Shown here in pieces: positions 51,254 to 60,385 of a stretch of 64,000 nucleotides of DNA. This DNA is from Chromobacterium phragmitis (lineage in GTDB: Bacteria > Pseudomonadota > Gammaproteobacteria > Burkholderiales > Chromobacteriaceae). The first letter of the stretch is position 1. Every line of letters starts with the position of its first letter. The stretch lies in assembly GCF_003325475.1 (NCBI RefSeq), contig NZ_CP029495.1, forward strand, positions 1,860,001 to 1,924,000, read 5' to 3'. The position numbers and the translations under genes are program-made. Under the pieces are notes generated by a model. The model was not told the origin of the DNA. It did no database searches and saw only the letters and a list, made by a program, of their open reading frames with translations.

Positions 51254-52732
51254 ATGAGAAAAGAGCAACTGATGCTGCGTGGTCTGGTACTGTCCGCCCT
51301 GGCTGTCTTCAGCTCGGCGGCGATGGCTGCTGAGCGTATCGATCTGGAACGACTGGGCAAAGCCCAGGCCAACAGCTCAGCCGCAGCTGCCTTCACCGGC
51401 GTCAACCAGGCCGATCTGAAGCCGCTGCGCAGCACGCAATTCGCGTCCGGCAAGGTGGTGACCCGCTATCAGCAGTTCTACCAGGGCGTGCCGGTATGGG
51501 GCCAGTCCGTGGTGGAGGAAAAGCCGGCGGCCGCGCTGAAGTCCGCCCAAGGCAGGCTGTCCGGCCACTACATCGCCGGCATCCAGACCGACCTGGCCTC
51601 CGCGAAGCCGACGCTGAGCGGCGCTCAGGTGCTGTCGCAGGCCAAGTCGCTGAAGTCCGGCGGACACCCTACTCGCAACGAGAAGGCTGAATTGGTGGTG
51701 CGCCTGAACGAGCGCAACGTCGCCGAGCTGGTGTATCTGGTGTCCTTCGTGGTCGACGATGGCAAGGAGCCGAGCCGCCCGACCTTCATCATCGACGCCA
51801 ACAACGGCCAGGTGCTGAAGCAGTGGAACGGCCTGAGCCATGCCGAAGCCAACGGCCCCGGCGGCAACACCAAGACTGGCAAATACCTTTACGGCACCGA
51901 TTACGGTCCGCTGATCGTCACCAGCGACTGCAAGATGGACAGCGGCAACGTGATCACCGTCAACCTGAACGGCGGCACCAGCGGCAGCACGCCGTACAAG
52001 TTCGCCTGCCCGACCAACACCTACAAGCAGATCAACGGCGCCTACTCGCCGCTGAACGACGCCCACTACTTCGGCAACGTCGTGTTCAACATGTACAAGG
52101 ACTGGTTCAACCTGCGTCCGATCACCCAAAAGCTGTACATGAAGGTCCATTACAGCCGCAACTACGAAAACGCGTTCTGGGACGGCAGCGCCATGCACTT
52201 CGGCGACGGCTACCGGACTTTCTATCCGCTGGTCTCGCTGGATGTTTCTGCGCACGAAGTCAGCCACGGCTTCACCGAGCAGAACTCCGGCCTGGTGTAT
52301 GACGGCCAGTCCGGCGGCATCAACGAGGCATTCTCCGACATGGCCGGCGAAGCCGCCGAGTACTACATGAAGGGCAAGAACGACTTCCAAGTGGGCGCGG
52401 AGATCTTCAAGAGCACCGGCGCGCTGCGTTACTTCGCCGATCCGACCAAGGACGGCCGCTCCATCGGGAATGCCAAGGACTACTACGATGGCCTGGACGT
52501 TCACTACTCCAGCGGCGTGTACAACAAGGCTTTCTACTTGATCGCCACCAGCGCCGGCTGGAACACCCGCAAGGCGTTTGAAGTGTTCACCGACGCCAAC
52601 CGCCTGTACTGGGACGCCAACGCCACCTACAACAGCGCCGCTTGCGGCGTGGTCAAGGCGGCAGACGCCCGCGGCTACAGCAGCGCGGACGTGACCAAGG
52701 CCTTCTCCGCTGTCGGCGTAAGCTGCCAGTAA
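51254..52732 (+). CDS. secreted M4 metalloprotease (pseudolysin/LasB-like)
   Basis: A 492-aa zinc endopeptidase precursor: signal peptide (1-25 or so), a propeptide with FTP/PepSY-like regions to about residue 196, and a mature enzyme likely beginning AEANGPGGNTKTGKY, nearly the mature start of Pseudomonas elastase. The zinc site is HEVSH at 334-338 with third ligand E358 in GGINEAFSD; the transition-state histidine is in DVHYSSGVYNKAFYLI. Four cysteines in the mature part match LasB disulfides. It is secreted, probably through a type II system. A GGAG 6 nt upstream fixes the start. Confidence 0.93.
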   Translation: MRKEQLMLRGLVLSALAVFSSAAMAAERIDLERLGKAQANSSAAAAFTGVNQADLKPLRSTQFASGKVVTRYQQFYQGVPVWGQSVVEEKPAAALKSAQGRLSGHYIAGIQTDLASAKPTLSGAQVLSQAKSLKSGGHPTRNEKAELVVRLNERNVAELVYLVSFVVDDGKEPSRPTFIIDANNGQVLKQWNGLSHAEANGPGGNTKTGKYLYGTDYGPLIVTSDCKMDSGNVITVNLNGGTSGSTPYKFACPTNTYKQINGAYSPLNDAHYFGNVVFNMYKDWFNLRPITQKLYMKVHYSRNYENAFWDGSAMHFGDGYRTFYPLVSLDVSAHEVSHGFTEQNSGLVYDGQSGGINEAFSDMAGEAAEYYMKGKNDFQVGAEIFKSTGALRYFADPTKDGRSIGNAKDYYDGLDVHYSSGVYNKAFYLIATSAGWNTRKAFEVFTDANRLYWDANATYNSAACGVVKAADARGYSSADVTKAFSAVGVSCQ

Positions 52733-52745
52733 GCCGAAGCCGATG

Positions 52746-52780
52746 CGCGCCCCCGTTGCGGGGGCGCGTTCGGCGTTTTG
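52746..52780 (+). terminator. rho-independent terminator after the metalloprotease
   Basis: Perfect 10-bp stem CGCGCCCCCG/CGGGGGCGCG with a 3-nt loop and a tail ending in TTTT, 14 bp after the stop. Confidence 0.8.
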
Positions 52781-52835
52781 CCGGCGTCTTGGTGCGGGTT
52801 CCGACGGCGCCGGCCTTCGCTCGGGAGTTCCAAAC

Positions 52836-54086
52836 ATGTTGAAACTGAGTCAAACCGCCCTGTTGGTGATGCTGGGCTTGGCCGGCGCCGCCCAGGCCCA
52901 GCCGGTCTGGATTTCGGTGGGGGATCAGGGCTACCGGCTGCTGCGCCAGCTGGATGCCGGCGTCAAGAGTCAGGAAAGCGGCAAGCTGGCCGCCAACGGT
53001 CGCCTGGCCAAGGGCGATGCCGCCGCGGAAACCGTGCACCTGGTGCAGGTGGACGAAGCGTTGCTGCCCAAGCTGTCCGATTCCATCCATGAAAATCTGC
53101 GTCATTGCGGCGGCTTCATCGTCCACCGCGATCTGCAGGACGCTCGCGCCGCTCTGAAGGGCGCCGCCGCGCCGTTGGCCGGGCTGGCAGCGCCCAGCTA
53201 CGCGATAGACAACCAGGCCATCGTCAACAAGCTGCTGCCGCAGCTGCAGGACAGCAATGTGCTGGGCACCATCCAATCCTTGTCCAACTACCAGAACCGG
53301 TTCTATACCACCAGCCACGGCGTCAGCGCGTCCAACTGGATCGCCAGCCAATGGAAACAGCTGGCTGGCAGCCGTTCGGACGTGACAGTCGAGCAGTTCG
53401 CTCATGCCAACTGGCCGCAGAAATCGGTGATCCTCACCATCAAGGGCAGCGACAACGCGGCGGAAACCGTGGTGCTGGGCGGACACCTGGACTCCACAGT
53501 CGGCAGCGGCACCGGCGAGAGCAGCCGCGCGCCGGGCGCCGATGACGACGCCTCCGGCGTTGCCAGCTTGACCGAAGTGATCCGCGTGTTGATGGCCGGC
53601 AACTACCAGCCGCGCCGCACCGTCAAGTTCATGGCCTACGCGGCGGAGGAAGTGGGCCTGCGCGGCTCTGCCGATATCGCCAAGCGCTTCAAGCAGCAAC
53701 AGGCCAAGGTCGTGGGCGCGCTGCAGCTGGATATGACCAACTATCAGGGCGACGCCGAAGACATTTTCCTGTTCACCGACTACACCAACGCCGCGCAGAA
53801 TACTTTCCTCGCCAATCTGGCCAAATACTATCTGCCCACGTTGAAAGTCGGTTACAGCAAATGCGGCTATGCCTGCTCGGATCATGCTTCGTGGAACGCG
53901 CAGGGCTATGCGGCATCGTTCCCGTTCGAGTCCAGCTTCAACAATTCCAACCCCTACATCCACAGCCGCAACGACACGCTGGCCAGCATGGACAACCAGG
54001 CTGAGCATGCGTTGAAGTTCTCCCAGCTGGCGTTGGCCTACGCGGTGGAACTGGGCAGCGACGGGCCGGCGGCCAAGGCGCGCTGA
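52836..54086 (+). CDS. secreted M28 leucyl aminopeptidase (Vibrio type)
   Basis: A 416-aa precursor with a signal peptide ending AAQAQP, a long propeptide and a dizinc M28 catalytic domain. Metal ligands are visible in order: H in LGGHLDST, bridging D in GADDDASGVAS, E in YAAEEVGLRGS (catalytic Glu adjacent), D in LQLDMTNYQGD and H in NPYIHSRNDT. A CGYAC pair gives the family disulfide. It removes N-terminal hydrophobic residues and would work on peptides released by the neighbouring LasB-like protease. Confidence 0.9.
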   Translation: MLKLSQTALLVMLGLAGAAQAQPVWISVGDQGYRLLRQLDAGVKSQESGKLAANGRLAKGDAAAETVHLVQVDEALLPKLSDSIHENLRHCGGFIVHRDLQDARAALKGAAAPLAGLAAPSYAIDNQAIVNKLLPQLQDSNVLGTIQSLSNYQNRFYTTSHGVSASNWIASQWKQLAGSRSDVTVEQFAHANWPQKSVILTIKGSDNAAETVVLGGHLDSTVGSGTGESSRAPGADDDASGVASLTEVIRVLMAGNYQPRRTVKFMAYAAEEVGLRGSADIAKRFKQQQAKVVGALQLDMTNYQGDAEDIFLFTDYTNAAQNTFLANLAKYYLPTLKVGYSKCGYACSDHASWNAQGYAASFPFESSFNNSNPYIHSRNDTLASMDNQAEHALKFSQLALAYAVELGSDGPAAKAR

Positions 54087-54131
54087 CCATTTTCCGCCGC
54101 GGCGGCGCTCCTGCCGCGGCGTTTGTGCCCG

Positions 54132-54165
54132 CGCGGAGCCGGCGTTGCCGGTTCCGCGTTTTTTT
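54132..54165 (+). terminator. rho-independent terminator after the aminopeptidase
   Basis: A 12-bp stem (CGCGGA, a G-T wobble, CCGGC) closing on a 3-nt loop, followed by seven Ts, 46 bp after the stop. Confidence 0.88.
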
Positions 54166-54198
54166 GCCCGCGGCCACCGCGGACGGGGCGCGCCCGGC

Positions 54199-56895
54199 TC
54201 AGCCGGTGTTGCGCAGGCCGGCGGAGGTGCCGTTGATGGTCAGGTGGATCGCGTACAGCGTGTCCTCGTCGTCCGGCTCGGCGCGCAGCTTGGCCAGCAA
54301 GTCGGCTTGCAGCAGGCCCAGCGCGTCGAGGAAGGGCAGCCGAGTTTCCAGGCTGCGCAGCAGCGTCGGGTTGCCTTCCAGCAGCTCGGCCTGGCCGGTG
54401 ATGGCGAAGAAGGCGTCATGTGTTTTGCGCCACTCCGCCTCAATCGCGCCGAACAGCCGCGCCGCCAGCTCGCGGTCGGCCACCAGTTCGGAGAAACGGC
54501 GGGCAATGCCGAGATCGGCCTTGGCCAGCACCTGCTCCATATTGGACAGCATCACCTGGAAGAACGGCGAATGGCGGTACAGATGCTGCAGCCGGGACAA
54601 GCCGGCGTCGCCGTGCTTTTGCACGTAGGCGGCCACCGCGGAGCCGACGCCGAACCAGCCTGGCAGCATCAGCCGCGACTGCGACCACGAGAACACCCAT
54701 GGGATGGCCCGCAGATCGCCGATGGCCGACAGGCTCTTGCGCGAGGCTGGCCGGCTGCCGATGTTGAGGCGGGCGATGGCGGTCACCGGCGTCGCCTCCA
54801 GGAAGTACTGCATGAAGCCTGGCGTTTCCACCAGCGCGCGGTAGGCGGCGAAGGCGCTGGCCGACAATTCGTCGAACAGCGCACCGTCCACCTCGCCGCC
54901 GGGGATGTTGCCCAGGCTGGCCTCCAGCGTCGCCGCCACCAGCGCCTCCAGATTGCGGCCGGCGATGGCCGGGTCGGAATATTTGGCGGTGATCACCTCG
55001 CCCTGTTCGGTGATGCGGATGCGGCCGGCGACGCTGCCTGCCGGCTGGGCGACGATGGCTTCGTAGGACGGGCCGCCGCCGCGGCCCACCGAGCCGCCGC
55101 GGCCGTGGAACAGCTGCAGCCGCGCGCCGGCGTCGGCGAACGCTTTCACCAGCCGGGTTTCTGCCTGGTAGAGCTGCCACTGGCTGGTCAGATAACCGCC
55201 GTCCTTATTGCTGTCGGAATAGCCCAGCATCACTTCCTGCACCCGTTCGCGGCTGGCCAAGAGCTGCTGGTACCAGGGCAGGGCGAACAAGGCGCGCATC
55301 ACCGCCTCGCTGTTTTCCAGATCGGCGATGGTTTCGAACAGCGGCACCAAATTGACGCTGGCGCGCGGCGCGCCGTCTTCCAGCCGGATCAGGCCCGCTT
55401 CCTTGCACAGCAGCGCCAGGGCCAGGATGTCGCTGACGCTGGCGCAGTTGGAAATGATGCATTGGCCGATGGCTTCGGCGCCGAACTCGCGCTGGATGGC
55501 GGCCGCCTCGCGGAAGATGGCCAGCTCCTTCTCGGCCTGCTCGCCGTAGCGCAGGTAGGGCGAAAACAGCAGCCGCGGCGTGGAGAGTTCGCGGCTCAGC
55601 ACCCGCACCTTCGCCGCCTCGTCCAGCGCCTGGTATTCCTCCAAACCGGCGGCGCTGAACAATTCCGCCACCACCGCGCCGTGCACCGCCGCGTGCTGGC
55701 GCAGGTCCAGCGGCATCAGGAAGAAGCCGAACACGTCCACGGCGCGAATCAATTGCTCCAGGCGCCCTTCGGCCAGCAACGCGCTGCCGTGCGCGCGCAG
55801 CGAGGCGGACAGGCCGCCCAGGTCCTGGATCAGCTCGCGGTGGTCGCGATAGGGCGCGCGTTCATCCCAGCGGCAGCTCAACTCCACGCCGCGGAGCCGG
55901 GCCGTTGCGCGAAGCCGGCCCTGCATCGTCGCCAGCGCGCGGCGATAGGGTTCTTCGGAGCGGCTGACCGCCTGGTCGGGCGAGTCGTCGGCCAGCGCCA
56001 GCACCGCGTCGCTGGCGACCACCAGCCGCGACGACAGCGACAACTCGCGGTATAGGCTTTGCAGCTCGCGCAGATAGTGTTCAAACGCTTGCTGCGCTTG
56101 GCGCGTCACCGCGTGGCGCAGCAAGCGGGCGTCGACATTGGGGTTGCCGTCCCGGTCGCCGCCTATCCAGCTGCCCACGCGCAGGAAGGACGGCAGCCGC
56201 GCTTCCTCGCCCCATAATTGGCCGATCTCGCGCTCCAGCCGGCGGTACAGCGCCGGCAGCGCCTCGAAGAAGGCCAGTGGATGATAGGCGACGCCGTTGG
56301 TGATTTCGTCGCGCACCGTCATTTTGAAATGGCGGATTTCGGAGGTCTGCCACAGCGCCAGGATCACGCGCTTGAGCTTGGCCTCCAGTTCGGCCCGCTC
56401 TTCCGGCGTCAGGTCCGGCGCGTTCAACTGCGACAGGAAGCGGCGCACCGCGCGGTGGCCGTCTAGCACGCTCTGGCGCTGCACTTCGGTCGGGTGGGCG
56501 GTGAGGATGGCGCCCACCTTGGCGTGGCAGAGCAACTGATGCAGCGAGTGGAAGCTGACGCCGTCCTGGCGCAGCCTCTGCAGCGCGCGCGGCAGGCTGC
56601 CCTGTTGCGGCGCGGAGCCTGCCAGCTGGTGGGCGCGGCGACGGCGGTTGTGGTGCAGGTCTTCGGCGATGTTGAACAGCTGCGCGTACAGGCCGCAGGC
56701 GCGCAGCAGCGAGGCGGCCGCCTCCGGCGCCAACTGCGGCAGCGGGTGGCTGCGCTCGTCGCCGCGGCGCAGCGCGATCGCCTGCACCGCGCCGGACACC
56801 ACCGCGCCCTCCTGCTCGTTCACCACCTCGGCCAGCAGCCGGTCCAGACAGGCCAGGTCGGACCGCAACGGCAGGTCCTTGTCGTGTTCGCTCAT
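54199..56895 (-). CDS. ppc: phosphoenolpyruvate carboxylase
   Basis: An 898-aa enzyme that carboxylates PEP to oxaloacetate. The catalytic histidine segment is LTAHPTEVQRQSVLDGHRA (near residue 135). GYSDSNKDGGYLTSQWQLY and FHGRGGSVGRGGGPSYEA carry the second signature, and the C terminus ends in the invariant NTG (SAGLRNTG). Length matches bacterial PEPC. It is monocistronic; a 10-bp inverted repeat lies just upstream of its start. Confidence 0.96.
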   Translation of the reverse strand: MSEHDKDLPLRSDLACLDRLLAEVVNEQEGAVVSGAVQAIALRRGDERSHPLPQLAPEAAASLLRACGLYAQLFNIAEDLHHNRRRRAHQLAGSAPQQGSLPRALQRLRQDGVSFHSLHQLLCHAKVGAILTAHPTEVQRQSVLDGHRAVRRFLSQLNAPDLTPEERAELEAKLKRVILALWQTSEIRHFKMTVRDEITNGVAYHPLAFFEALPALYRRLEREIGQLWGEEARLPSFLRVGSWIGGDRDGNPNVDARLLRHAVTRQAQQAFEHYLRELQSLYRELSLSSRLVVASDAVLALADDSPDQAVSRSEEPYRRALATMQGRLRATARLRGVELSCRWDERAPYRDHRELIQDLGGLSASLRAHGSALLAEGRLEQLIRAVDVFGFFLMPLDLRQHAAVHGAVVAELFSAAGLEEYQALDEAAKVRVLSRELSTPRLLFSPYLRYGEQAEKELAIFREAAAIQREFGAEAIGQCIISNCASVSDILALALLCKEAGLIRLEDGAPRASVNLVPLFETIADLENSEAVMRALFALPWYQQLLASRERVQEVMLGYSDSNKDGGYLTSQWQLYQAETRLVKAFADAGARLQLFHGRGGSVGRGGGPSYEAIVAQPAGSVAGRIRITEQGEVITAKYSDPAIAGRNLEALVAATLEASLGNIPGGEVDGALFDELSASAFAAYRALVETPGFMQYFLEATPVTAIARLNIGSRPASRKSLSAIGDLRAIPWVFSWSQSRLMLPGWFGVGSAVAAYVQKHGDAGLSRLQHLYRHSPFFQVMLSNMEQVLAKADLGIARRFSELVADRELAARLFGAIEAEWRKTHDAFFAITGQAELLEGNPTLLRSLETRLPFLDALGLLQADLLAKLRAEPDDEDTLYAIHLTINGTSAGLRNTG

Positions 56896-56921
56896 GGTTT
56901 GGTCCCTGTGTTTGACTCGTC

Positions 56922-56952
56922 AGGCATGGCCACGGGGGACATGGCCATGCCT
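56922..56952. promoter_or_regulatory. inverted repeat upstream of ppc
   Basis: AGGCATGGCC/GGCCATGCCT, perfect 10-bp arms around 11 bp, 26 bp upstream of the ppc start. On the minus-strand mRNA it would form a stable leader hairpin; as DNA it could be an operator. Confidence 0.45.
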
Positions 56953-56992
56953 CACCGGTCAAAGGCAAACATTCATCATAAGCAGCTTGCGC

Positions 56993-57020
56993 GCCGTAGT
57001 GGACACGCTACGGCATTTTT
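56993..57020 (+). terminator. terminator-like hairpin in the ppc-hemC gap
   Basis: Stem GCCGTAG/CTACGGC with an 8-nt loop followed by ATTTTT, 109 bp before the hemC start and pointing toward it. No plus-strand gene ends here, so it may attenuate hemC or stop antisense transcription from ppc. Confidence 0.5.
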
Positions 57021-57128
57021 CCGCGCTTCGCCTTGATCTTGCTGCGTCGCAGCAACAACCGGCGCAAGCCCATGACGGCCGCGTGGTAGAATCGAACCGT
57101 AATTACATCCCATCGGGAATCCGGTTTC

Positions 57129-58058
57129 ATGGACAAGATCGTCATCGCCAGCCGCGAAAGCCGGCTGGCCATGTGGCAGGCCGAGCACATCCAGGCCCGG
57201 CTGCAAGCGCTGTACCCGCACCTCGCCGTCGAAATCCTCGGCATGACCACCCAGGGCGACCAGATTCTGGACAAGACGCTGTCCAAGATCGGCGGCAAGG
57301 GCCTGTTCGTCAAGGAGCTGGAGCAAGCCTTGATCGATGGCCGAGCCGATCTGGCCGTGCATTCGCTGAAGGACGTGCCGATGACGCTGCCGGACGGCTT
57401 CGCGCTGGCGGCGGTGTGCGAGCGCGAGGACCCGCGCGACGCCTTCGTCTCCAACCGCTACCAGAATCTTTCCGAGCTGCCGGCCGGCAGCGTGGTGGGC
57501 ACCTCCAGCCTGCGGCGCGAAGCCCAGCTGCGGGCCCGCTTCCCGCAACTGGCGGTGAAGCCCTTGCGCGGCAATGTGCAGACCCGGCTCCGCAAACTGG
57601 ACGACGGCGAATTCGACGCCATCATCCTGGCCGCCGCGGGCCTCAAGCGGCTGGGCCTGGCCGACCGCGTCAAGAGCGAGCTCGCGCCGTCGGAAAGCCT
57701 GCCTGCCGCCGGACAAGGCGCGCTGGGCATCGAGATCCGCCAGGACCGCGCCGACCTGATGACGCTGCTGGCGCCGCTGAACCACCCGGATACCCGCGCC
57801 TGCACCGCCGCCGAGCGCGCGCTGGCCAAGGAGCTGGGCGGCAGCTGCCAGGTGCCGCTGGGCGCGTTCGCCACGCTGGCCGACGGCGCGCTGACCCTGG
57901 GCGGACTGGTCGCCCATCCGGACGGCTCGGTGGTGCTGACCGCCAGCGCCAGCGCGCCGGCCGACTACGCCGAGGCGCTGGGCCGCGCGGTGGCCAAAAA
58001 GCTGATCGACGCCGGCGCGCGCCCGTTGATCGACGCGGTGCTGGCCGATCCGCGCTGA
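57129..58058 (+). CDS. hemC: hydroxymethylbilane synthase (porphobilinogen deaminase)
   Basis: A 309-aa enzyme joining four porphobilinogens. The cofactor-attachment cysteine is C240 in LGGSCQVPLG. Conserved arginines and lysines are seen in ASRESRLAMWQA, GGKGLFVKELEQAL, HSLKDVPMTLP and GTSSLRREAQL. It is the first gene of a haem operon running through hemD, hemX and hemY. Confidence 0.97.
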   Translation: MDKIVIASRESRLAMWQAEHIQARLQALYPHLAVEILGMTTQGDQILDKTLSKIGGKGLFVKELEQALIDGRADLAVHSLKDVPMTLPDGFALAAVCEREDPRDAFVSNRYQNLSELPAGSVVGTSSLRREAQLRARFPQLAVKPLRGNVQTRLRKLDDGEFDAIILAAAGLKRLGLADRVKSELAPSESLPAAGQGALGIEIRQDRADLMTLLAPLNHPDTRACTAAERALAKELGGSCQVPLGAFATLADGALTLGGLVAHPDGSVVLTASASAPADYAEALGRAVAKKLIDAGARPLIDAVLADPR

Positions 58059-58089
58059 CGGCGGCATCGCCATATCGATGGAGGCGGCA

Positions 58090-58620
58090 ATGGAGTCCTG
58101 CGTCGCGCTGATCCGCGGCATCAATGTCGGCAAGGCCAAGCGCCTGGCGATGGCCGATTTGCGCCGGATGGCGGAGGCGCTCGGGGCCGAGTCCGTCGCC
58201 ACCGTGCTCAACAGCGGCAACCTGGCCTGCCGCCATCGGTCCGCGCCGCGGCTCGCCGCCGGCCTGGAAGCCGCCATCGTCCGCGACTGCGGTTTTTCCG
58301 CTCGCGCGCTGGCGCTGGGCGGCGCGGAACTGGAGGCCATCGCCGCCGGAAACCCTTACGCCGATCTCGCTGCCGATCCCGCGCGTTTGCTGGTCGCGTT
58401 CCCGCTGGAGCCTTCGGCGCTGGCGGACTGCGCCGGGGTGGCGTACGACAAGGCCGGTCCGGAGCGGCTGCATGCCGGCGACGGTGCGGCCTATCTATGG
58501 TGCGCGGACGGCCTGAGAGACAGCCCGTTGGCCGCCGCCTTCGCCAAGCGGCTGGGCGAGCGCTTCACCATTCGCAACTGGGCCACCACGCTCAAGCTGC
58601 TGCAGGCCTTGCCGAGATGA
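58090..58620 (+). CDS. DUF1697 family protein inside the hem operon
   Basis: A 176-aa protein with the DUF1697 start (VALIRGINVGKAKRLAMADLRRM) and VATVLNSGNLACRH, and C-terminal FTIRNWATTLKLLQAL. The fold is ferredoxin-like; no activity is established. The ATG at 58090 follows GGAGG with 5-nt spacing and is preferred to an ATG 4 codons upstream. It starts 31 bp after hemC and its stop overlaps the hemD start (ATGA), so it is embedded between hemC and hemD. Confidence 0.85.
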   Translation: MESCVALIRGINVGKAKRLAMADLRRMAEALGAESVATVLNSGNLACRHRSAPRLAAGLEAAIVRDCGFSARALALGGAELEAIAAGNPYADLAADPARLLVAFPLEPSALADCAGVAYDKAGPERLHAGDGAAYLWCADGLRDSPLAAAFAKRLGERFTIRNWATTLKLLQALPR

Positions 58621-59348
58621 AACGCGTCCTCGCCGCCCGCCCGCTGGCGCAGTGCGCAGGCCTGCTGGACAGGCTGCGCGCCGAAGGCTGGCAGGCCGGA
58701 CGCCTGCCGTTGATGGAAATCGAGCCGCTGCCGAACGCGCTGGCGGCGCTGCCGGCGCAGGCCTCGCCGGCGGACACGTTGTTCTGGGTCAGCCCCAGCG
58801 CCATCGATGTCGGCTGGCCGGCGTTGGCGGACATGGATTTTTCCGGCAAGCGGCTGGCCTGCGTCGGCGCGGCCAGCGCCCGCCGGCTGGCCGATTTGTC
58901 CGGCCTGGCCGTGCTGCACCCACAGGCCGGCAGCGACAGCGAGGCGCTGCTGGCGTTGCCTGAGTTGGCCGATGTCTCGGGCCAGGACTGGCTGATCGTG
59001 CGCGGGCAGGGCGGCCGCGCGCTGCTGGCCGACGCGCTGGCCGAGCGCGGCGCGCGGGTGGGCATCGCCGAAATCTACCGCCGCGTCGACGGCGCGCCGG
59101 ATTGGGCGGCTTTCGACGCCGCTCCGCCCGATGCCGTCATCATCACCGCGGGCGAAATGGTAGAGCAAATGTTCCGTCTGGCTGGCCCGCGCCGGACGGG
59201 GACGCTACAATGCCTGCTATATTGCGTGCCGCATCCGCGTATCGCCGAGCGCCTGGCCGCCTTCGGCGCGACACGCATCGTGACAACCCGGGCCGACGAT
59301 GCCGCATTGGTCGCCGGCCTAAAAGAATGGTTCCGTCGTCACCCATGA
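58617..59348 (+). CDS. hemD: uroporphyrinogen-III synthase
   Basis: A 243-aa protein matching HemD by two-lobed layout, weak family conservation and operon position: LFWVSPSAIDVGWPAL near residue 58, ACVGAASARRL near 80, LIVRGQGGRALLADALAERGARV near 125, VIITAGEMVEQMFRL near 178 and CVPHPRIAERLAAFG near 205. It cyclises hydroxymethylbilane with inversion of ring D. It overlaps both neighbours by 4 bp (ATGA). Confidence 0.92.
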   Translation: MKRVLAARPLAQCAGLLDRLRAEGWQAGRLPLMEIEPLPNALAALPAQASPADTLFWVSPSAIDVGWPALADMDFSGKRLACVGAASARRLADLSGLAVLHPQAGSDSEALLALPELADVSGQDWLIVRGQGGRALLADALAERGARVGIAEIYRRVDGAPDWAAFDAAPPDAVIITAGEMVEQMFRLAGPRRTGTLQCLLYCVPHPRIAERLAAFGATRIVTTRADDAALVAGLKEWFRRHP

Positions 59349-60382
59349 GCGAATCCCAGATCCACGAAGCCGTCCCGGCCCAGCAGCCGGCATCCCGCAA
59401 GCGCCCCAATTTCGCCATCCTGGTGGCGATCGCCGCGCTCGGGGTTTCCGGCTGGCAGTTCTACACCACCCAGCAGCAGTTGGACTCGATGCGCCAGGAA
59501 CTGGCGCGCCGGCTGGCGGAAGGCAGCGGCGCCGGCAAGGAGCAGCGCGCCATCGCCGAGCAGGCGATGCTGGCCGCGCGCGCCACCGACGGCAAGCTGG
59601 CGCTGGTGGAAGCGAGGGTCAACGAGTCTGCCGGCCAGTACGCGACGCTGAACGGCATGTATCAGGAGCTGACCAAGAACCGCACCGACTGGCTGCTGTC
59701 CGAGATCGAGCACACGCTGGCCATCGCCAGCCAGCAGCTGCAGCTGGCCGGCAATGTCAGCGCCGCGGTCTCCGCGCTGGAAATGGTGGACGCGCGGCTG
59801 TCCAAATTCGACCGTCCGCAGCTGATCGGCGTGAAGAAGGCGGTGGCCACCGACCTGGAAAAGCTGAAGGCGCTGCCCTATCTGGACAGCGTCGGCCTGA
59901 CCGTCAAGATCGACCGGTTGATGCTGAGCGTGGACTCGATGCCGCTGGTGGTGGACGCGCACCGTCTGGGCGCTGCGCAGCCTGGCAAGCCGGCGCAGCC
60001 GCCGGCCACCGCGCCCTGGTGGGAGCGCCTGTCCGCCGAGATCGGCGGCAGCCTGGGCGAATTGATCCACATTCGCCGCATGGACAAGCCCGAGGCGCTG
60101 CTGTTGTCGCCGGAGCAGGCGTTCTTCCTGCGCGAGAACCTGAAGATGCGGCTGCTGGACGCGCGCCTGGCGCTGATGCAGCGCGACGGCAAGACCTACG
60201 CAGCCGACATCGCCGCCGCCCGCAGCTACGTGCAGCGCTACTTCGACCGCGACGCCGCCGCCACCACGCAGTGGCTGGCGACGCTGGGCGAGCTGGAAGG
60301 CGCGCCCCTGGACATCAGCCTGCCGGACATGAGCGCCAGCCTGAAGGCGGTGCGCGACGCCCAAGGCAACAGCGGGGAGTAA
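59345..60382 (+). CDS. hemX: HemX-like membrane-anchored protein
   Basis: A 345-aa protein: short cytoplasmic start, one membrane helix (about residues 23-42, FAILVAIAALGVSGWQFY), a coiled coil (45-110) and the HemX domain with DWLLSEIEHTLAIASQQLQL, SAVSALEMVDARL-type helices and WWERLSAEIGGSLGELIHIRR. HemX of proteobacteria is a non-catalytic companion of the tetrapyrrole genes with unclear function. The start overlaps the hemD stop. Confidence 0.92.
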   Translation: MSESQIHEAVPAQQPASRKRPNFAILVAIAALGVSGWQFYTTQQQLDSMRQELARRLAEGSGAGKEQRAIAEQAMLAARATDGKLALVEARVNESAGQYATLNGMYQELTKNRTDWLLSEIEHTLAIASQQLQLAGNVSAAVSALEMVDARLSKFDRPQLIGVKKAVATDLEKLKALPYLDSVGLTVKIDRLMLSVDSMPLVVDAHRLGAAQPGKPAQPPATAPWWERLSAEIGGSLGELIHIRRMDKPEALLLSPEQAFFLRENLKMRLLDARLALMQRDGKTYAADIAAARSYVQRYFDRDAAATTQWLATLGELEGAPLDISLPDMSASLKAVRDAQGNSGE

Positions 60383-60385
60383 ACG

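Noticed and set aside
51004..51453. Minus-strand ORF across the protease leader
   Set aside because: It runs antisense into the protease signal peptide and propeptide; Arg/Ser-rich without motifs.
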